Source of the DNA: Pseudeuparius sepicola
Lineage: Eukaryota; Arthropoda; Insecta; Coleoptera; Anthribidae
Direction of reading: 5' to 3'
Length of the DNA: 64,000 nucleotides
Assembly: GCA_963920635.1 (NCBI GenBank)
Contig: OY987298.1
Location: 119,464,035-119,528,034 of the forward strand
Shown: one piece after another, positions 1 through 11,419 of the stretch
How the letters are laid out: every line of letters begins with the position of its first letter
Position numbering within the stretch: the stretch's first letter is position 1
Notes under the pieces: model-generated
Told to the model about the DNA's origin: nothing
Databases searched by the model: none
Seen by the model: only the letters and a program-made list of their open reading frames with translations
Translations under genes and position numbers: made by a program

Positions 1-3
1 CAT

Positions 4-26
4 GATATTTAGGAACACCCTGTATA
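4..26. mobile_element. Right end of a CAGGGTG-type inverted-repeat element, cut by window start
   Basis: The string ACACCCTGTA at 15-24 matches the outer ends of many TA-flanked elements in this window. Its partner end lies before the window, so the element itself cannot be described. Confidence 0.3.
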
Positions 27-1350
27 CGTACTGAATATAAGATAAACAAAACTCACTAAAACTTTAATGTGTAATAATTGCTAATAATGATTAGCGTACG
101 TACCTACAATAATGGCGGTACCTATAGTGATTTATGAACTTACCAATAATTTCTATCGGGCTGCAAATTAGACTGTAAAAAATCAGTAAATAATTTGTAG
201 GTAAAAACTGTCAAGTGGCAAAATCAGTACTTCATAATTATCACTTCCACAACACTTGACATAAAAACTAAAAATTTGTAAAATAGCTTGAAATGTTCGG
301 AAAACAATATTGTGTATTGCATGCATATTATATTGTCACCAGAACTAAAGATATATGCAAAATTTCAGCTCAATCAGATGTCAAGAATTTTAATAAAACC
401 ATGTAAAAAACGAAAATTGGTCAAAACTATGAGTAGCCGTAGGTTTACTGTAAAAGCTAGAAGAAAGCTTTTATATTGAAAATTGATGGCACCGAAACGT
501 TTATGCAAACGCGTGCTCAGATAGTCGTCGGCCCAAAACAGCAGCACGAAAGACGCAGTTCTCTAGTTTGAATAATTCTTAACATTTTAAATTATATTTT
601 GGAGATTTTTTATAATGCATAAATAAATCAAGTTTTATAATGCATACATAAGTTAAGCACTGGTTAGTTGCGTGTCTAGTCTCATTTCCTGAGACTGTGT
701 CGGTCCATATTGCGGGTGCCAAAGTTGCTTGGAATAATATTATGAGTGATAGAGAGAAGGTATATTCATTTAAACTAGTGCCGTCAAATGAAACCTCCTG
801 CTTTCTCTTAATTTAAAAATGTCAGTCGTCGAGCTAATTAAATTAGCGATTTGTGCTTCATATAGCTCCTTCGCTAAAAAAATCTCGCTTCTTATCTGAT
901 AATTAGCAGTGCACTATAATTTTGGACGTCATTACCCGCGAGAACCTCAAGAAGCACTACGTTGCGGCTTTTTTCACATTACCTTCTTCTTGTTAACGAA
1001 AATTCGATATATCTTATCAAAGCAGGTGATTGATGTACCGCTATAGATCGGTACATTGACAAATACGTTACAAAAAAGCTTGTCTAACTAGGTAAGCGAT
1101 GTTATCAATCACCAAATAAAGAGGGCTCTTTGTTTCTTAACTCTCGTTAGGTGTAATAACAATAGCAGCTCCTAAAACCTGCAAAATATCAACATGGGTT
1201 ACGTAGGGCGGTATGAATATAATCGAACAACGACCGTTGTATACTCGCCGTTGCACATATTATTAAAACCTGCAGTATTATAATTAACATTTATCACAAA
1301 TATTATTACAGTAACAACAATAATTAATATTTAATTATATGGCATATTTA
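27..1350. other. AT-rich stretch without a recognisable gene
   Basis: Only short frames without recognisable similarity occur here. A small inverted repeat (AGGTGATTGAT at about 1024, its complement at about 1104) suggests a minor foldback repeat. I see no splice-framed coding exon, tRNA or known element. Confidence 0.4.
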
Positions 1351-1831
1351 AATAAATAAATAAATATCGTCTTTATTGAAAAGTAAGGCGAAGGCAAAAC
1401 AAGGCGAAGTCTAGCCATAGGCTATACTCTACTTAACCTTACTCTTAGATACATTCCACTAAATAACTACCTAGCATTGTCTCCTATAATGGCTAAAACC
1501 AAGTAGTATACAAAGATTCCTATATGTATGGAGTATGTACTACATACCTACGCAAATACATAATAGTGCTTAACTTACATAGTATGTAGCTAGTCCTGTG
1601 AAAGAAACAAGACCTGCTTGAATTTTGACTTAAAAGCGCTTCTGCTCATAAGAAAGTCATCAGGAGAGAGAGAGAGAATTATATATCTTAACTGCATTGA
1701 AGACTAATTTATGGGGACATCGCAGATTCCTATTGTGGACACTTGAACAATCAATAAGGTTCGATCGCAAGGAGCGAGGGTTATCCGAGTTAATAATACT
1801 GTATAAAAAGCTTGCAAAATGTAACGTGGAC

Positions 1832-2864
1832 CTATTGCACATCTTTATAAGTGTGAGATATGTGATCAAATTTGCGAATATTATAAATTAATCGACAACA
1901 AGAGTTCTGAACTTTCTGTATTCTGGAACGATCGCGTTGTTCTATACAATTATTGTATAAGAAGTCACAGTAGTTAAACTTAGACAATACCAACGTGTCA
2001 CACAAGGTCTTACGCGATTTCACATTCAGAAAATGACGACTGTTATAAATAAGCTTTAATGATAAAAATGACTGCTGCATTAACTTCTTTACATGTTCAC
2101 GAAACCTTAAGTCTGTGTCCAAAATGATACCAAGATCTCGAGCACTATTACCTACTTACATAAGGAAGAACAGCACCTTCAATATTTACCCGAAAATGTT
2201 CTTTAAGGAAACTGTTATGATTCTTGTTACAAAAAAGTAGCACTTTTGATTTATCCGGGTTTAATTATTGTAAGTTGTGTTCGTTTGAAATTTTTCTCAA
2301 ACGTTCCAAATCGGAGTTTATTTGAACAGAAGCCTCTTGATAACTACCCTTTTCGAAATCGACATATACTTGCGTATCATCAGCATATGCATGTACCTTA
2401 CATAGTTCCACAGATTTTAAAATATCTGATGTATAAATTAAAAGCATTAATGGACCCAAAATTGATCCTTGTGGAACTCCGGAGTATATATAATTTGGGA
2501 TAGAGTATTTGTTAAGACGTCGTCGATAACACTTGTGAGTTGTGAGGGCCACAGCAGTGTTGTAACCCTTCCTGAAACCACTCTGATATTCAGGTAGAGA
2601 TTTGTTGATGTTGACAAACTCATAAATTTGTTTATATAGAACTTTTTCATATATTTTTGACATGGTTGGCAAAATGCTTATAATTCTTAGGTCATTGAAA
2701 CTTTCGGGTATCGCAGTTTTAGGAAGAGGTAAACCTATTGCCGATTTCCAAACGTCAGGAAAGTAATGATTTTCGATGCAGCAATTGATTATGTGCGTAA
2801 TATACTTATCGATATGCGGGCTGCAGTATCTTAACATGCTAGTCGATATTTCATCTGTGCCCAC
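1832..2864 (-). pseudogene. LINE reverse transcriptase, motif A deleted
   Basis: The 199-residue frame at 2864-2265 carries FPDVWKSAIGLPLPK, then an ISILPTMSKIYEKVL block, then YQSGFRKGYNTAVALT, and later SGVPQGSILGPLMLLIYTSDI and the active-site box HAYADDTQVY (YADD). These are the standard ordered blocks of a LINE reverse transcriptase. Between the GFRKGYNT block and the GVPQGS block only about 20 residues remain, where roughly 80 are normal, so the segment with the first catalytic aspartate (the YSKAFD-type motif A) is lost. A frameshifted frame at 2122-1832 holds the C-terminal region (KFNYCDFLYNNC). The enzyme must be inactive. Frames on the opposite strand here are shadows. Confidence 0.85.
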
Positions 2865-3060
2865 AGCTTTGGTCTTAATTGTGAACAGTGCTCCATGTAC
2901 TTCCGAAACAGTGGCAAGCTTGAACTCAAATTGTGTCTCTAACTGGAGTCTGTTGCTATAATAGTCAATTTTTTCTTTACAATTTCCTGGATTTTCAAAA
3001 TATTGGCTAAACTAGTTATTAATTTCATGTCAGGTGTTCGGGAATGGAGGTATTTTTTTT

Positions 3061-3735
3061 TTACCTCTGACATATATAGATCATTGAGGGTTGCCAGACC
3101 TGCCTAGAATTACCATCCGATGATAGGGAATTTAAATACTTACGTTTTTCTTCACGAATTTTTGCCAATGAAAAATTTCTTAGTTTTTGGTATTCAAGCC
3201 AACTCGATTCTGTTTTGTCTTTTTTGAATTTTTGCAAAGCCAGATCGCGCTGCCTCATGTATAATTTCAAATTTTGGGTCAGCCATGGGGCCTTTGGTTT
3301 TGATATCCTAACTTCTTTGATGAGGGCATGGTTGTCGAATAACACGGCAACTAACGTGTTGAAAGTAACTATTTTATTATCTATATTATTTTCGTAAATT
3401 ATATCATCCCATGGCAAACTATATAAATCTGCTTTAAATTTAACGATGTTGAAGTTTCTAAAACATCTAAATTTCACTACTTTAGACTTTAGTTTAGATT
3501 TTTAAATATTTAAAAACAAGACAGTGATCCGAGGTATTGGACTCCAGAATGCATATGTTACAAAAATTGGGTCAAGGAGGGTACTGGAATTATTTGTGAC
3601 TCTTGTTGGGGAATTTAGTAGTTGGGTGAAGTTATAGTTTTCAAAACAAAGCTGCAGAGGGTTGTCTACGTTTAAAAAGTTAACATTGTAATCTCCGAAA
3701 AAGGGAGCTTGATCAGACTGAGGCTGAGTACCTAA
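3061..3735 (-). pseudogene. LINE endonuclease tail and linker region (broken)
   Basis: On the minus strand the segment from about 3720 reads through a GDYNVNF motif, the counterpart of the GDFN-type motif of LINE apurinic endonucleases, then a conserved TRVTNNSSTLLDPIFVT stretch close to the end of the domain. A stop codon near 3500 separates it from the next frame (3477-3061, 138 residues), whose APWLTQNLKLYMRQRDLALQ portion matches the linker between endonuclease and reverse transcriptase in Jockey/CR1-type elements (W-x-T-x-x-L-K pattern, then basic helices). The catalytic N-terminal two thirds of the endonuclease are absent. No function is expected. That this is a LINE and not a cellular gene is secure; the exact clade is not. 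Confidence 0.75.
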
Positions 3736-4466
3736 ATGATAATATGTCTAATAATATGAAAGTTACTATCTACTTATTTTCACCCGGCTCCAATGTTTGC
3801 ATTATCCTAAAATTAGTCAAAGATTCATCCTTTAAAGATTGTATAAGTATCTACCCTGTATTATAAGTACCTAATTTGTCAACATATTATATTGGATTTT
3901 ACAGAATTATGACAGGACATATCGGCCACCTGTACTGAGACCGATATTATAGATAACCTCAGCCCAAAACACCATTAAAATAGATTTGTGTCCAAACAGG
4001 GGTGGATGTATGAAATAGCCGGTAAGTTAGTCATGAGCACCATGTATTTCTGGCCTGCCGCTTGATGCGAACCAGACCTCGATAGGTAATTGACCGTTTG
4101 AGAGTTTGGAAACAGGTAGCGGTTGGCGATAGGGCGCTCCCTTTCGACATGGACCGGCCTTTTGTAGGGCTCGAATTAAACGCGTAATTACGCATTTAAA
4201 GCTCGGCCGGCCGTCCGATTCTGGCGTCTGTCGTGTGGGCATGATGAGAATTAATTATTTTTTTTCGATACTGAATTTCTCGGCGGCTTTACGCGAGACC
4301 GATATTTTTAATGATGGCGTACTACAAATTGTTATTTCAATAAATCGTTATTCTGTATGCTAGTTTCGCAAGGAACTTGATTTAGAATAGACAATAATAG
4401 TTAGACGAATGTTTCCTTTAATCGTCATCATTTTTATCAAAACAAAAAATGTTTGGCTCAATACTT
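3736..4466. other. Unassigned low-copy-looking sequence
   Basis: No element ends or coding similarity recognised. The part at about 3930-4250 is nearly 50% GC and contains a 71-codon minus-strand frame (4242-4027), but without recognisable domain or splice context I do not call a gene. Confidence 0.3.
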
Positions 4467-4632
4467 TCAGCCCTAGCCGCAAATGGCAACGAAGACAAAA
4501 TAATAGTAATTGCTCCCCTCCCCCGCGCAAGCATGTGGTTGCTTCTGGGGTACGCCTAGTTTGGAGTATTGTGAGGGTGAGAATTATTATTATTTATTTA
4601 TTATTAATAAATTATTTATTTATTATTAATAC
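4467..4632 (+). repeat. Short (ATT)n-tailed interspersed repeat, copy 1
   Basis: A body with AAATGGCAACGAAGACAAAA, a C-rich run, a GCTTCTGGGGTACGCCTAGT-like block and GGAGTATTGTGAGGG ends in an ATT/ATTT-repeat tail. Two more copies lie at 25,313-25,445 and 53,757-53,886 in the same orientation. The size, shared body and simple-repeat tail fit a SINE or the 3' end of a LINE; I did not recognise a tRNA-like head. Confidence 0.65.
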
Positions 4633-5480
4633 TGAATAGAAGGAAGGTTTGAGTAAGAAGTGCCTATTTATGGAGCAAAAATATACAGAGTGTTCTTATA
4701 ATGATGGTTTTAAAACCAAATTAATTTCGTTGAGTTATTCTCCTTAGAGTTATTTTTCGGCGACTACTCGAATTTTCGATATGAACATTTGAAAAATTTA
4801 GTCGCTCATATTTTTCAAACCGTTGGAGCGAACATAAACATAGTTATATCGTTGTAATCGAGAAGCGTAGATTTCAAAAAAAGTAAATATATATATTTAT
4901 ATAGGCTGTTATAATAAAATAACATCAACTAATTATCAATCAAGTAATTTTTTATTTGGTGTTCAATTGTTTTTCTGAATGCAGATTTGGTTAATATAGG
5001 AAAAATTGCATAGAAACCCTTTTTTTGATTATCCTGTGTATTTTTCAATTTTTGATATCTACGTGTTTCTTCAATTCCAACGATATGATGTTACATATTT
5101 CGTCCAGCTGTTTGGAAGATATTCGACCTTGAAACTTCAAATTTTGCACTTTTGATGCCCATTTTTTCTTTTGCGGCTATACTTCATATAGAAGAAAATA
5201 TCACAAATGACGGTGGGCAATATGGCTGCCTTTCCGCATATTCAAAATTTGATATAGAACCTGTTGATTTAGTAATCAAATTACGTTCAATTTAAAACAA
5301 TAATTATTAAATGAAAATTTGGTTCGATTCTAAAACACAGATTTCACAAACTACAAAACAGGCAACGAGAAGCGTTATCTGACAGTTAAAGTTTTCTTGG
5401 TCAACTGAAAATGCGCTACCGAAAAATAAATTGAAATAATTAATATTTAAAAAACCGCCAAAGGAATATACCAAGTATTA
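4633..5480. other. AT-rich stretch; possible element end at 4684
   Basis: ACAGAGTGTTCTTATAATGA at 4684 resembles the CAGGGTGTTC-type ends seen elsewhere, but I did not find its inverted partner. No gene recognised. Confidence 0.25.
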
Positions 5481-5487
5481 TGCAGGG

Positions 5488-6072
5488 CAGGGTGTTCCAA
5501 CTTATTTTGGACAAAACTTCAAAAATCTATAGAAAATTAGAAAACATCAAAATAAGTAGGTTTTTTCATATAAGTATATGTATCGAAATTATAACGTTTT
5601 TCGTTATTTTTGTCAAATTTCGGTTTTCAAGTTTACTTTTATCTGTTCTAAAGGACGACAGTTGATACAAACATGTTTGGTACAGTTTAGATTCACATCA
5701 GATGCAATAAATTAAAAATAATTCGATCTGCCTGCTTCCTCCAGTGGATAGGATAGGCGAGGGTCAACCATCATATTATGTTTTAATAAAAAAATGATAT
5801 GCCACTGCAAAAGTAAACCCCGCCTTTCCGGCATTGGTGGAAGTAGAGACGTCAAATTGTTTTTAATTTATAGCATTTAATGTGTGTCTAAACTGTAGCT
5901 ACCAAATATGTTTGCCTTAACTATTGTCCTTCAGGAAAAATAAAAGAAAACTTGAAAAAAATTCAACTTTGATGCCCTGTATAAGGAAAACCATTAGGAT
6001 TTTAATACCTACATATTTATATAAAAAATATATACTTATTTCAATGTTACCCATAAAAGTTAACCCACCCTG
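5488..6072. mobile_element. Palindromic (foldback) MITE-like element
   Basis: CAGGGTGTTCC at 5488 and the complementary CCACCCTG ending at 6072 mark the ends. The inner arms are long and imperfect: about 5645-5757 (CATGTTTGGTACAGTTTAGA) is repeated in inverse at about 5818-5935. A half copy of the same arm recurs at 36,611-36,890, showing a dispersed family. Length and lack of coding sequence fit a non-autonomous, Tc1/mariner-like MITE; the left end is not cleanly preceded by TA. Confidence 0.6.
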
Positions 6073-6509
6073 TATACTGTTGAAAAGCTCATTTTTTCAA
6101 GATAAGCCTATAATATAAGGGGTGCTTTATTTAAAAAAAAATACACAAGTAGGTATACTTTGCCACACTTAAGTTGGATCTGCCTGCATATTTTTTGACA
6201 TAATTGTTAAACGTACATATTTCTATCTACAGTGTGTCTGGTTTTTTCCTGTTAGCACCCCTAAAAATCTAAGTAGGCTACAAGAATTGAAGGGGACAAT
6301 TTTTTTTTTATAGATATGTCCCTGTAAATCATGTTCGAAGTATTGGTTTGGCGTTGCCAGGTAAGCCTAACCCTGTGCGATCTTTTTCGAAAAACTATCA
6401 TAATATTAGGTTTTTTTATTTAAAATCTGTCTCCACAAATTTAACCAGGACACACAAAAATCCCGATATATCAAATTTGAAAAAAATATTTACACAGAGT
6501 TCTATTATG
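6073..6509. other. Fragmentary repeat-like sequence
   Basis: A terminal-looking ACAGTGTGTCTGGTTTTTTC occurs near 6230 without a recognised partner. No gene seen. Confidence 0.25.
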
Positions 6510-6839
6510 CAGGGTGCCAAAATTGAGCAAAATAGGAATTTTAAAGGTACCTGGCAAGTTAAGTGTGGCTTGGCATTACTTCGAAACAATAATTGAATAA
6601 TCAAAAGGACCACTCGCAGTGTTGACGTGCAAAGATACAAGGTGTTCTTCTCTCTGCCAACTTAAAAGGTTGGAATTTTGAGGTGGCCCAGAAAAAAACA
6701 CCTTGTATATTTTTGTATTGAATTTCTGCACACCAACACTCTCATTGGGCCAGTTGACCTGTTTTGAGGGGATTCCATGGCCCATTTGACTCGCCAGAGG
6801 CCTTTAAATTTCTAATATTTTGCTCAATTTTGACACCCT
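6510..6839. mobile_element. Palindromic MITE-like element, ~330 bp
   Basis: The left arm begins CAGGGTGCCAAAATTGAGCA and the right arm ends with the complement of GGGTGTCAAAATTGAGCA. Similarity continues inward to near the centre (AAGGTGTTCTTCTC against its inverse about 6690), so the whole unit could fold into one hairpin. The minus-strand frames here are by-products of the palindrome. Confidence 0.65.
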
Positions 6840-7249
6840 ACAGGAATGGATAAACGCTTATACCGCAAGTGATCGGATCATGCTACTATTTTGCCTTTTA
6901 CAGACTTTGAAAGATTTCGATTTTTCCTTGCTATTGTCTTATGTGTTTAAAAGATCTAATATGTGAAAATAGTATAATAAAAAATATATCTAACTGGTAT
7001 ACACGTATTTTTAGAGCCTGGAGGCCTTGCTTGAGGTATTTTCCCCATTAAGCGTTATTCACTAAATTATGGGCAATTAGGAACATAATATATATCGCGT
7101 GATAACATATCATTCTGTAACAAGCCCTACCTTAAGCAATATAGTGGCGATACATCCATATAATTTACATAAGTTCTCGAAGAACTTCCTTATTAATATC
7201 CAAGTTAATATCTATTACATTGATCTTAATAAATATTAGGTGCCTTATA

Positions 7250-7734
7250 CAGTGACCGGCAGAATGTTGGACACAAAAATTTATTATTTTTTAACTCTGA
7301 TTTCGATTAATTTAAATTTCTAGCTGCTAATCGAACAAAATTAAAGATTAGTAGCATTTTCATGTGTTATCCGATGATAAGTTGTGCTTGCGGTATTTTG
7401 TTTTTTTGTAATACACAGGGTGGTCGAAAAATATGCAAAAAAAAAATTCTTTTTTTTTTTACTAGGTGGCTGTAGCTCTAAATCTGACATCCACCTGTGA
7501 TTCCCAATAACTTTTGTAAGTAACTTTTTACCGTATTTTAAAAAATAAGGGTACTTTACTCTTGAGTCATTTTGACATTTTTTAATCTACCTCGTATCCA
7601 AAAAGAGATATTTAAATTTTGATATGTGCGTTTTGAGTTTGAAATGATGCACCAACTTTTATTGAGAATAAAATTTTCTGAGAAATTAATAATAAAAAAT
7701 TTTCCATTTGTGTCCAACTTTCTGCCGGTCACTG
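7250..7734. mobile_element. 485-bp MITE with TA target duplication
   Basis: The ends are CAGTGACCGGCAGAATGTTG and its inverse with one mismatch (GCAGAAAGTTG), about 27 bp in all, flanked on both sides by TA. No coding capacity. TA duplication and size fit a non-autonomous Tc1/mariner-superfamily element. Confidence 0.8.
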
Positions 7735-7802
7735 TATATTATTTTATTGATTGTACATATTTCTTTTGCTAAACTCCACACACCAAAACTTTGTTTTTTG
7801 CA

Positions 7803-7892
7803 CTCGACACGCGTTTCGTTAACTTAGCGTCATCAAGAAATGATTAAGTCTAATCCCTTGATGATGCTAACATGGTTAGCGAAAGAGTATTT
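7803..7892. repeat. Two opposed hammerhead-like / Penelope-terminus-like motifs
   Basis: On the minus strand (about 7845-7803) TTGATGACGCTAAG is followed by CGAAACGCGTGTCGA; on the plus strand (about 7858-7890) TTGATGATGCTAAC is followed by GGTTAGCGAAAGAG. Both resemble the CUGANGA / stem II / GAAA order of hammerhead ribozymes in Penelope-like element termini, but each has U in place of the first core C, so they look decayed. Confidence 0.35.
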
Positions 7893-7899
7893 TCTAAGT

Positions 7900-9130
7900 G
7901 CCAAAGGTTCCTGACTCCCCACTTAGTTAAGTATAATACACATTTTACCGAAGAGCCATTTTGTCTTTTGTTCTAAAATATGCACAAAGACGGACATTTT
8001 TTAAGTCGGACAAACATTTTTTTATTATTGATACCTTATACCCCTTATACCATGTATTTTATCCAGAGCAGAGTCCAGAGTCTCCGGCCAGTTAATATAA
8101 ATATAAACATCACCCACCTGAATTTTTTAATGAGCAACCGAATACCTAATAGTTTTTATCATTATTAGTACGAAAAAAGAAGTACTACCGAGGGTACTAT
8201 TTTATACTATCTTTAACTATTATTTCGAGGAGGCATTCATATAATCAAGACTAAACTTCGCTCAGGTAAGTTCGTTTAATCTTAACGAAAATGTTAATTT
8301 CCCTCTTACGTAATCTCAATTGAACGTATAATGTAATGGGGTAACGTTGACATCGTTAGGGAGGAGCTCAATGTGTTATGTTAATCAAATTTAATTTTGT
8401 AATTAAGAAAATAGCTCGAATGACGATTTTCTTGGCGAAATTTTACGACCAGCACTCAATTCAAATGTGGATAAGGTAATATATAACTGATGTGTTAATA
8501 ATGACATGATAAAAAAAGTTATATAGTGAGCTATTTTAAGTTTATCAACAAAGTTAATACATAACCTAAGGCGTTCTCCGAAAAGCATGCACTTGAAAAG
8601 TGAATGTTCGCAACAAAATTAATGAGTATGTGCAGTCACGTCTGTCAATCGTTGTGTTCGGTGCCATTCACAAGTATCAAAAGGCCCGTGTATTTTCGAC
8701 CGCGTCAATGTAAATGTTTCACGTCGGGCGGAGAAGCACTAGGTGTATTTACATGCCTTGATCTACTGCTGGTCTTCATAAGGAGACATTTCAATGGGCA
8801 TGTAAAAACGGACGGCTCTCTGAATCTTGACAGCTTGTTTTGGGTCATTTACAGTTAAAATAATTTGCGTCAGACCTATAGAGATAAATGAACCGTTGAA
8901 CGCCCCACAAAATATACACACTGCTTACATTATTCAATTTTGGGTATAATAGTAAATACACGAAATATCCAGTAGTATTAGAATAAACTCTTTAAACAGT
9001 ACAAAAATTTTCCCGAGAAACTAACCTAACTATGTACCTAAGCGAATTTAACAAGAATATCTTTCGCCGCAGAAGCCTGAACAAAACTTATTAAAAGACA
9101 ACATATTTTTACTTTGAAATTTTGCCTCAT
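7900..9130. other. No recognisable gene or element
   Basis: The 84-codon plus frame at 8604-8858 has no recognised domain. I see no terminal repeats or RNA gene in this stretch. Confidence 0.3.
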
Positions 9131-9134
9131 AGAC

Positions 9135-9555
9135 TTAATTTTTATATTCTTTTAAATGAATGTTAAATGGCCTACAAGTCTCCACAACATAGAAATTTCC
9201 ACATTCACAAGGAATTTTATGAATGCAATTTTTTTTACTTTGTACCTCATTAAAAAATAATGGTCTCGTGTTAACTAGCATCGATCTTAATGTATTTTTG
9301 GTTTTAAATACAGGAATATTAGGAATAATGAAATTTGCTGGACAGCCCACCAGATTTATTTTTCTAGATAGCATTGTTGTTCGATATGCTTAATTTCCTT
9401 CTCGAATTTTGTTTATTAGAACAAATTGTCTTAGCCCTGTCTTGTAAACTGTGAACCACTCCTTCTCTAACACTAATATGATGATTGGAATTAAAATAGA
9501 GAAATCTATTAGTATGTGTTGGTTTTCTATACACACTAGCTTCTATACTAATACG
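9135..9555 (-). pseudogene. Penelope-like element fragment: RT end and GIY-YIG start
   Basis: On the minus strand from about 9545, SVYRKPTHTNRFLYFNSNHH matches the C-terminal reverse-transcriptase stretch typical of Penelope-like elements (VYRKPTHTDRYL-type motif). A frameshift near 9410 follows, then KFEKEIKHIEQQCYLEK. The frame 9374-9135 contains CIHKIPCECGNFYV, the counterpart of the Y-K-I-x-C-x-C-x-x-x-Y-V/I-G-E-T start of the GIY-YIG endonuclease domain, followed by RPFNIHLKEYKN. Expected G-E-T reads V-E-T, and the rest of the nuclease is missing. It is a short dead fragment, from a different subfamily than the element at 10.4-11.4 kb as the cysteine patterns differ. Confidence 0.75.
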
Positions 9556-10409
9556 ATTTTAGTATAGAAACATCTAAGAAAGGTAATAATTGATTATTAT
9601 TTTCCGAGTTATTTTCTATTTAGGTATAGGGTAATTTAACAGAAGGATGTTGTTAGTTCATAAAATTTAAAAATGAATAATAAGTTTATAGAAATGGGCG
9701 GTGATGTTTTAGGAAATTTGTTATTAATGCTATTTTTTGGAAATTTTTTAAATTTACTCAATCAAAGTATCCAGGAAACAAATGAAAATCGGACCTGAAC
9801 ATAATAATATGAGCTTATTTTGCAATCAAAATCGTTTCTTCCTCTTCTCCGCGTCAAGCTCCCAAAATAATACAGTGTAGTCTAGTCATTTAAGTGTGCA
9901 ACGTAATGGGATTTTTTGTTTATTAATTGCACAACCAAAATACAAATATTCCCGAAAGTTGGTGCATGTTCGATAATCATATTAGGCGCACTTATAATGG
10001 TTGCAAGTCAGACAGCATACAGTACAGGGTAGGTCAAAAAATATAAAAATTGGACTAGAGTAAAGTGACCCATATTTCAGAAAATTCAGCAAAATGTTAT
10101 TAAGGCAAGTTGTCTAGAATTAAAAGTTATGCCTAAATACCTAAGAATTTTTTTAAAATATTAATAATTTCCTAATTTTTTTAATATTCACCCTAAACAC
10201 TTTCATAAATTAATCAAAATTAAATCAATTTCGCATAACCTTATTCAAATTCAAGCATGTTTTTGTAAAATTAACTTAGATTTTTAATTTTTTAGGGAAT
10301 CACAAACTTCATATATTATTATTTCTGTTACTCCGTGTGAGTCCATTTTTTGGTAAATAAAAATTAAGGTCTTGATATTCTCACCGCTCAAATTTATTTT
10401 TTTCAAATA

Positions 10410-10455
10410 GGCGACCGGTTTCGTGATTTTTAAAAATTAATCACATCTTCAGGCC
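10410..10455 (-). ncRNA. Hammerhead-ribozyme-like motif in the Penelope-like terminal repeat
   Basis: On the minus strand, in order: GGC (stem I, 10,455-10,453), core CUGAAGA (10,452-10,446), one extra U, stem II GUGAUU (about 10,444-10,439) closing with AAUCAC (10,428-10,423), core GAA (10,422-10,420), a two-base-pair stem III AC/GU around the loop CG, the cleavage-type C at 10,413, then GCC (10,412-10,410) pairing with the first GGC. This is the minimal hammerhead with a tiny stem III known from Penelope-like elements and retrozymes. The unpaired U below stem II departs from the consensus, so activity is uncertain. Confidence 0.6.
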
Positions 10456-10872
10456 AAGACTACAACACAGAAATGTAAATAAGTTAAATAAGTTATAAAC
10501 AAAATACAAACAAATGACTTACGCAGCCATAATGGCATTGTACATTCAAAACTATATGTCATAAGGTAAATTTAAAAGTAGAAAAAGAGGGGCAAACATT
10601 ATACAAACAAATTATTTGTTAACAAACAGGACCAGGGTATAAAATAATAATGAACCAGTAAGTGCACAAATCCAAAAAAATGAGAAAAAACTACGTAGGA
10701 AAGCCAGGAATTCGCTATTGTTAGAGTAAACAGCCATTCAAATTGGCCAACTAGATCGCTATAATAGCTATCAGTGGAAAAGGTAATTAAATGTCTTAGA
10801 TGATTCAAAATCAATTTGAGCATTTAAAATACTATCAAAATTAGTTTTACAATGTCTACATATCTCAAGTGA

Positions 10873-11419
10873 TTATAAATTATTCAAAATATAACCTTTA
10901 TTAGCAATATGTAAAATTTGGATATCTGTCGTGTCAATCAGATGGTTAGCAAAATGAGATTTTCTCGAACCAGTTTTTAAACAATTAGTTTGTTCTTTTA
11001 TTCTAGTTTTAAAGTTTCTGCCAGTCCTACCTATGTAAAAATTATCGCAATCTCCGCACTGTAACCTATAAACTCCACTCCTATCCAGTATATTTATTTG
11101 GTCCTTATTTCTAACGAACAGGTTATGTAACGATCCAGAAGCTTTAAGTGAAATTCTAAAGTGTTCTTTAAATATATTAGCTAATTTATAAGAAGTCGGG
11201 CCAAAGAAAGTTAGTGATCTAAATTTCAAATTTGAAGCTGAGTCTATAGAAGAAGGGTTAATGATATAATAATTGTTTAAGTCGATTTTATGTTGTTTTT
11301 TAAGCAAAAGTTTATCTATGAGTGTCGGGTTGTAATTGTTTCTAGCAGCAATCTGTTTTATTGTTAATAATTCTTTGTTGAAGGATCCTTCTCTATGTTT
11401 GTTGCAACGATATACAAAA
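10873..11419 (-). pseudogene. Penelope-like ORF C-terminus with GIY-YIG endonuclease domain
   Basis: The open frame runs from about 11,419 (FVYRCNKHREGSFNKELLTI) without stop to the terminator at 10,873; an internal ATG at 11,307 is not a real start. Near its middle is the diagnostic GVYRLQCGDCDNFYIGRTGR: GVY...YIG is the GIY-YIG pair, the C-x-x-C pair the usual Penelope zinc-like knuckle, and the R of RTGRNFKTRIKEQ the catalytic-region arginine. KSHFANHLID further on matches the conserved H...H-F-A-x-H-L end block. GIY-YIG nucleases nick DNA to prime reverse transcription in these elements. The domain itself seems intact, but no RT precedes it, so it cannot act on its own. Assignment to Penelope-like elements is strong. 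Confidence 0.85.

Larger units (their letters stand above)
1351..3735 (-). mobile_element. 5'-truncated non-LTR retrotransposon (Jockey/CR1-like LINE)
   Basis: Reading on the minus strand, an AP-endonuclease tail (3735 to about 3480) is followed by a linker (about 3477-3061), a reverse transcriptase domain (about 2864-2265) and a C-terminal region (about 2122-1832). It ends near 1351 in a short ATTT-repeat tail, typical of CR1/Jockey-type LINE 3' ends. The 5' part (any ORF1 and most of the endonuclease) is missing, which is the usual result of aborted target-primed reverse transcription. Stops and frameshifts make it inactive. Family placement rests on motif recognition only. Confidence 0.85.

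Noticed and set aside
8604..8858. 84-codon frame with several cysteines
   Set aside because: No recognised domain, signal peptide or splice context; composition fits chance.
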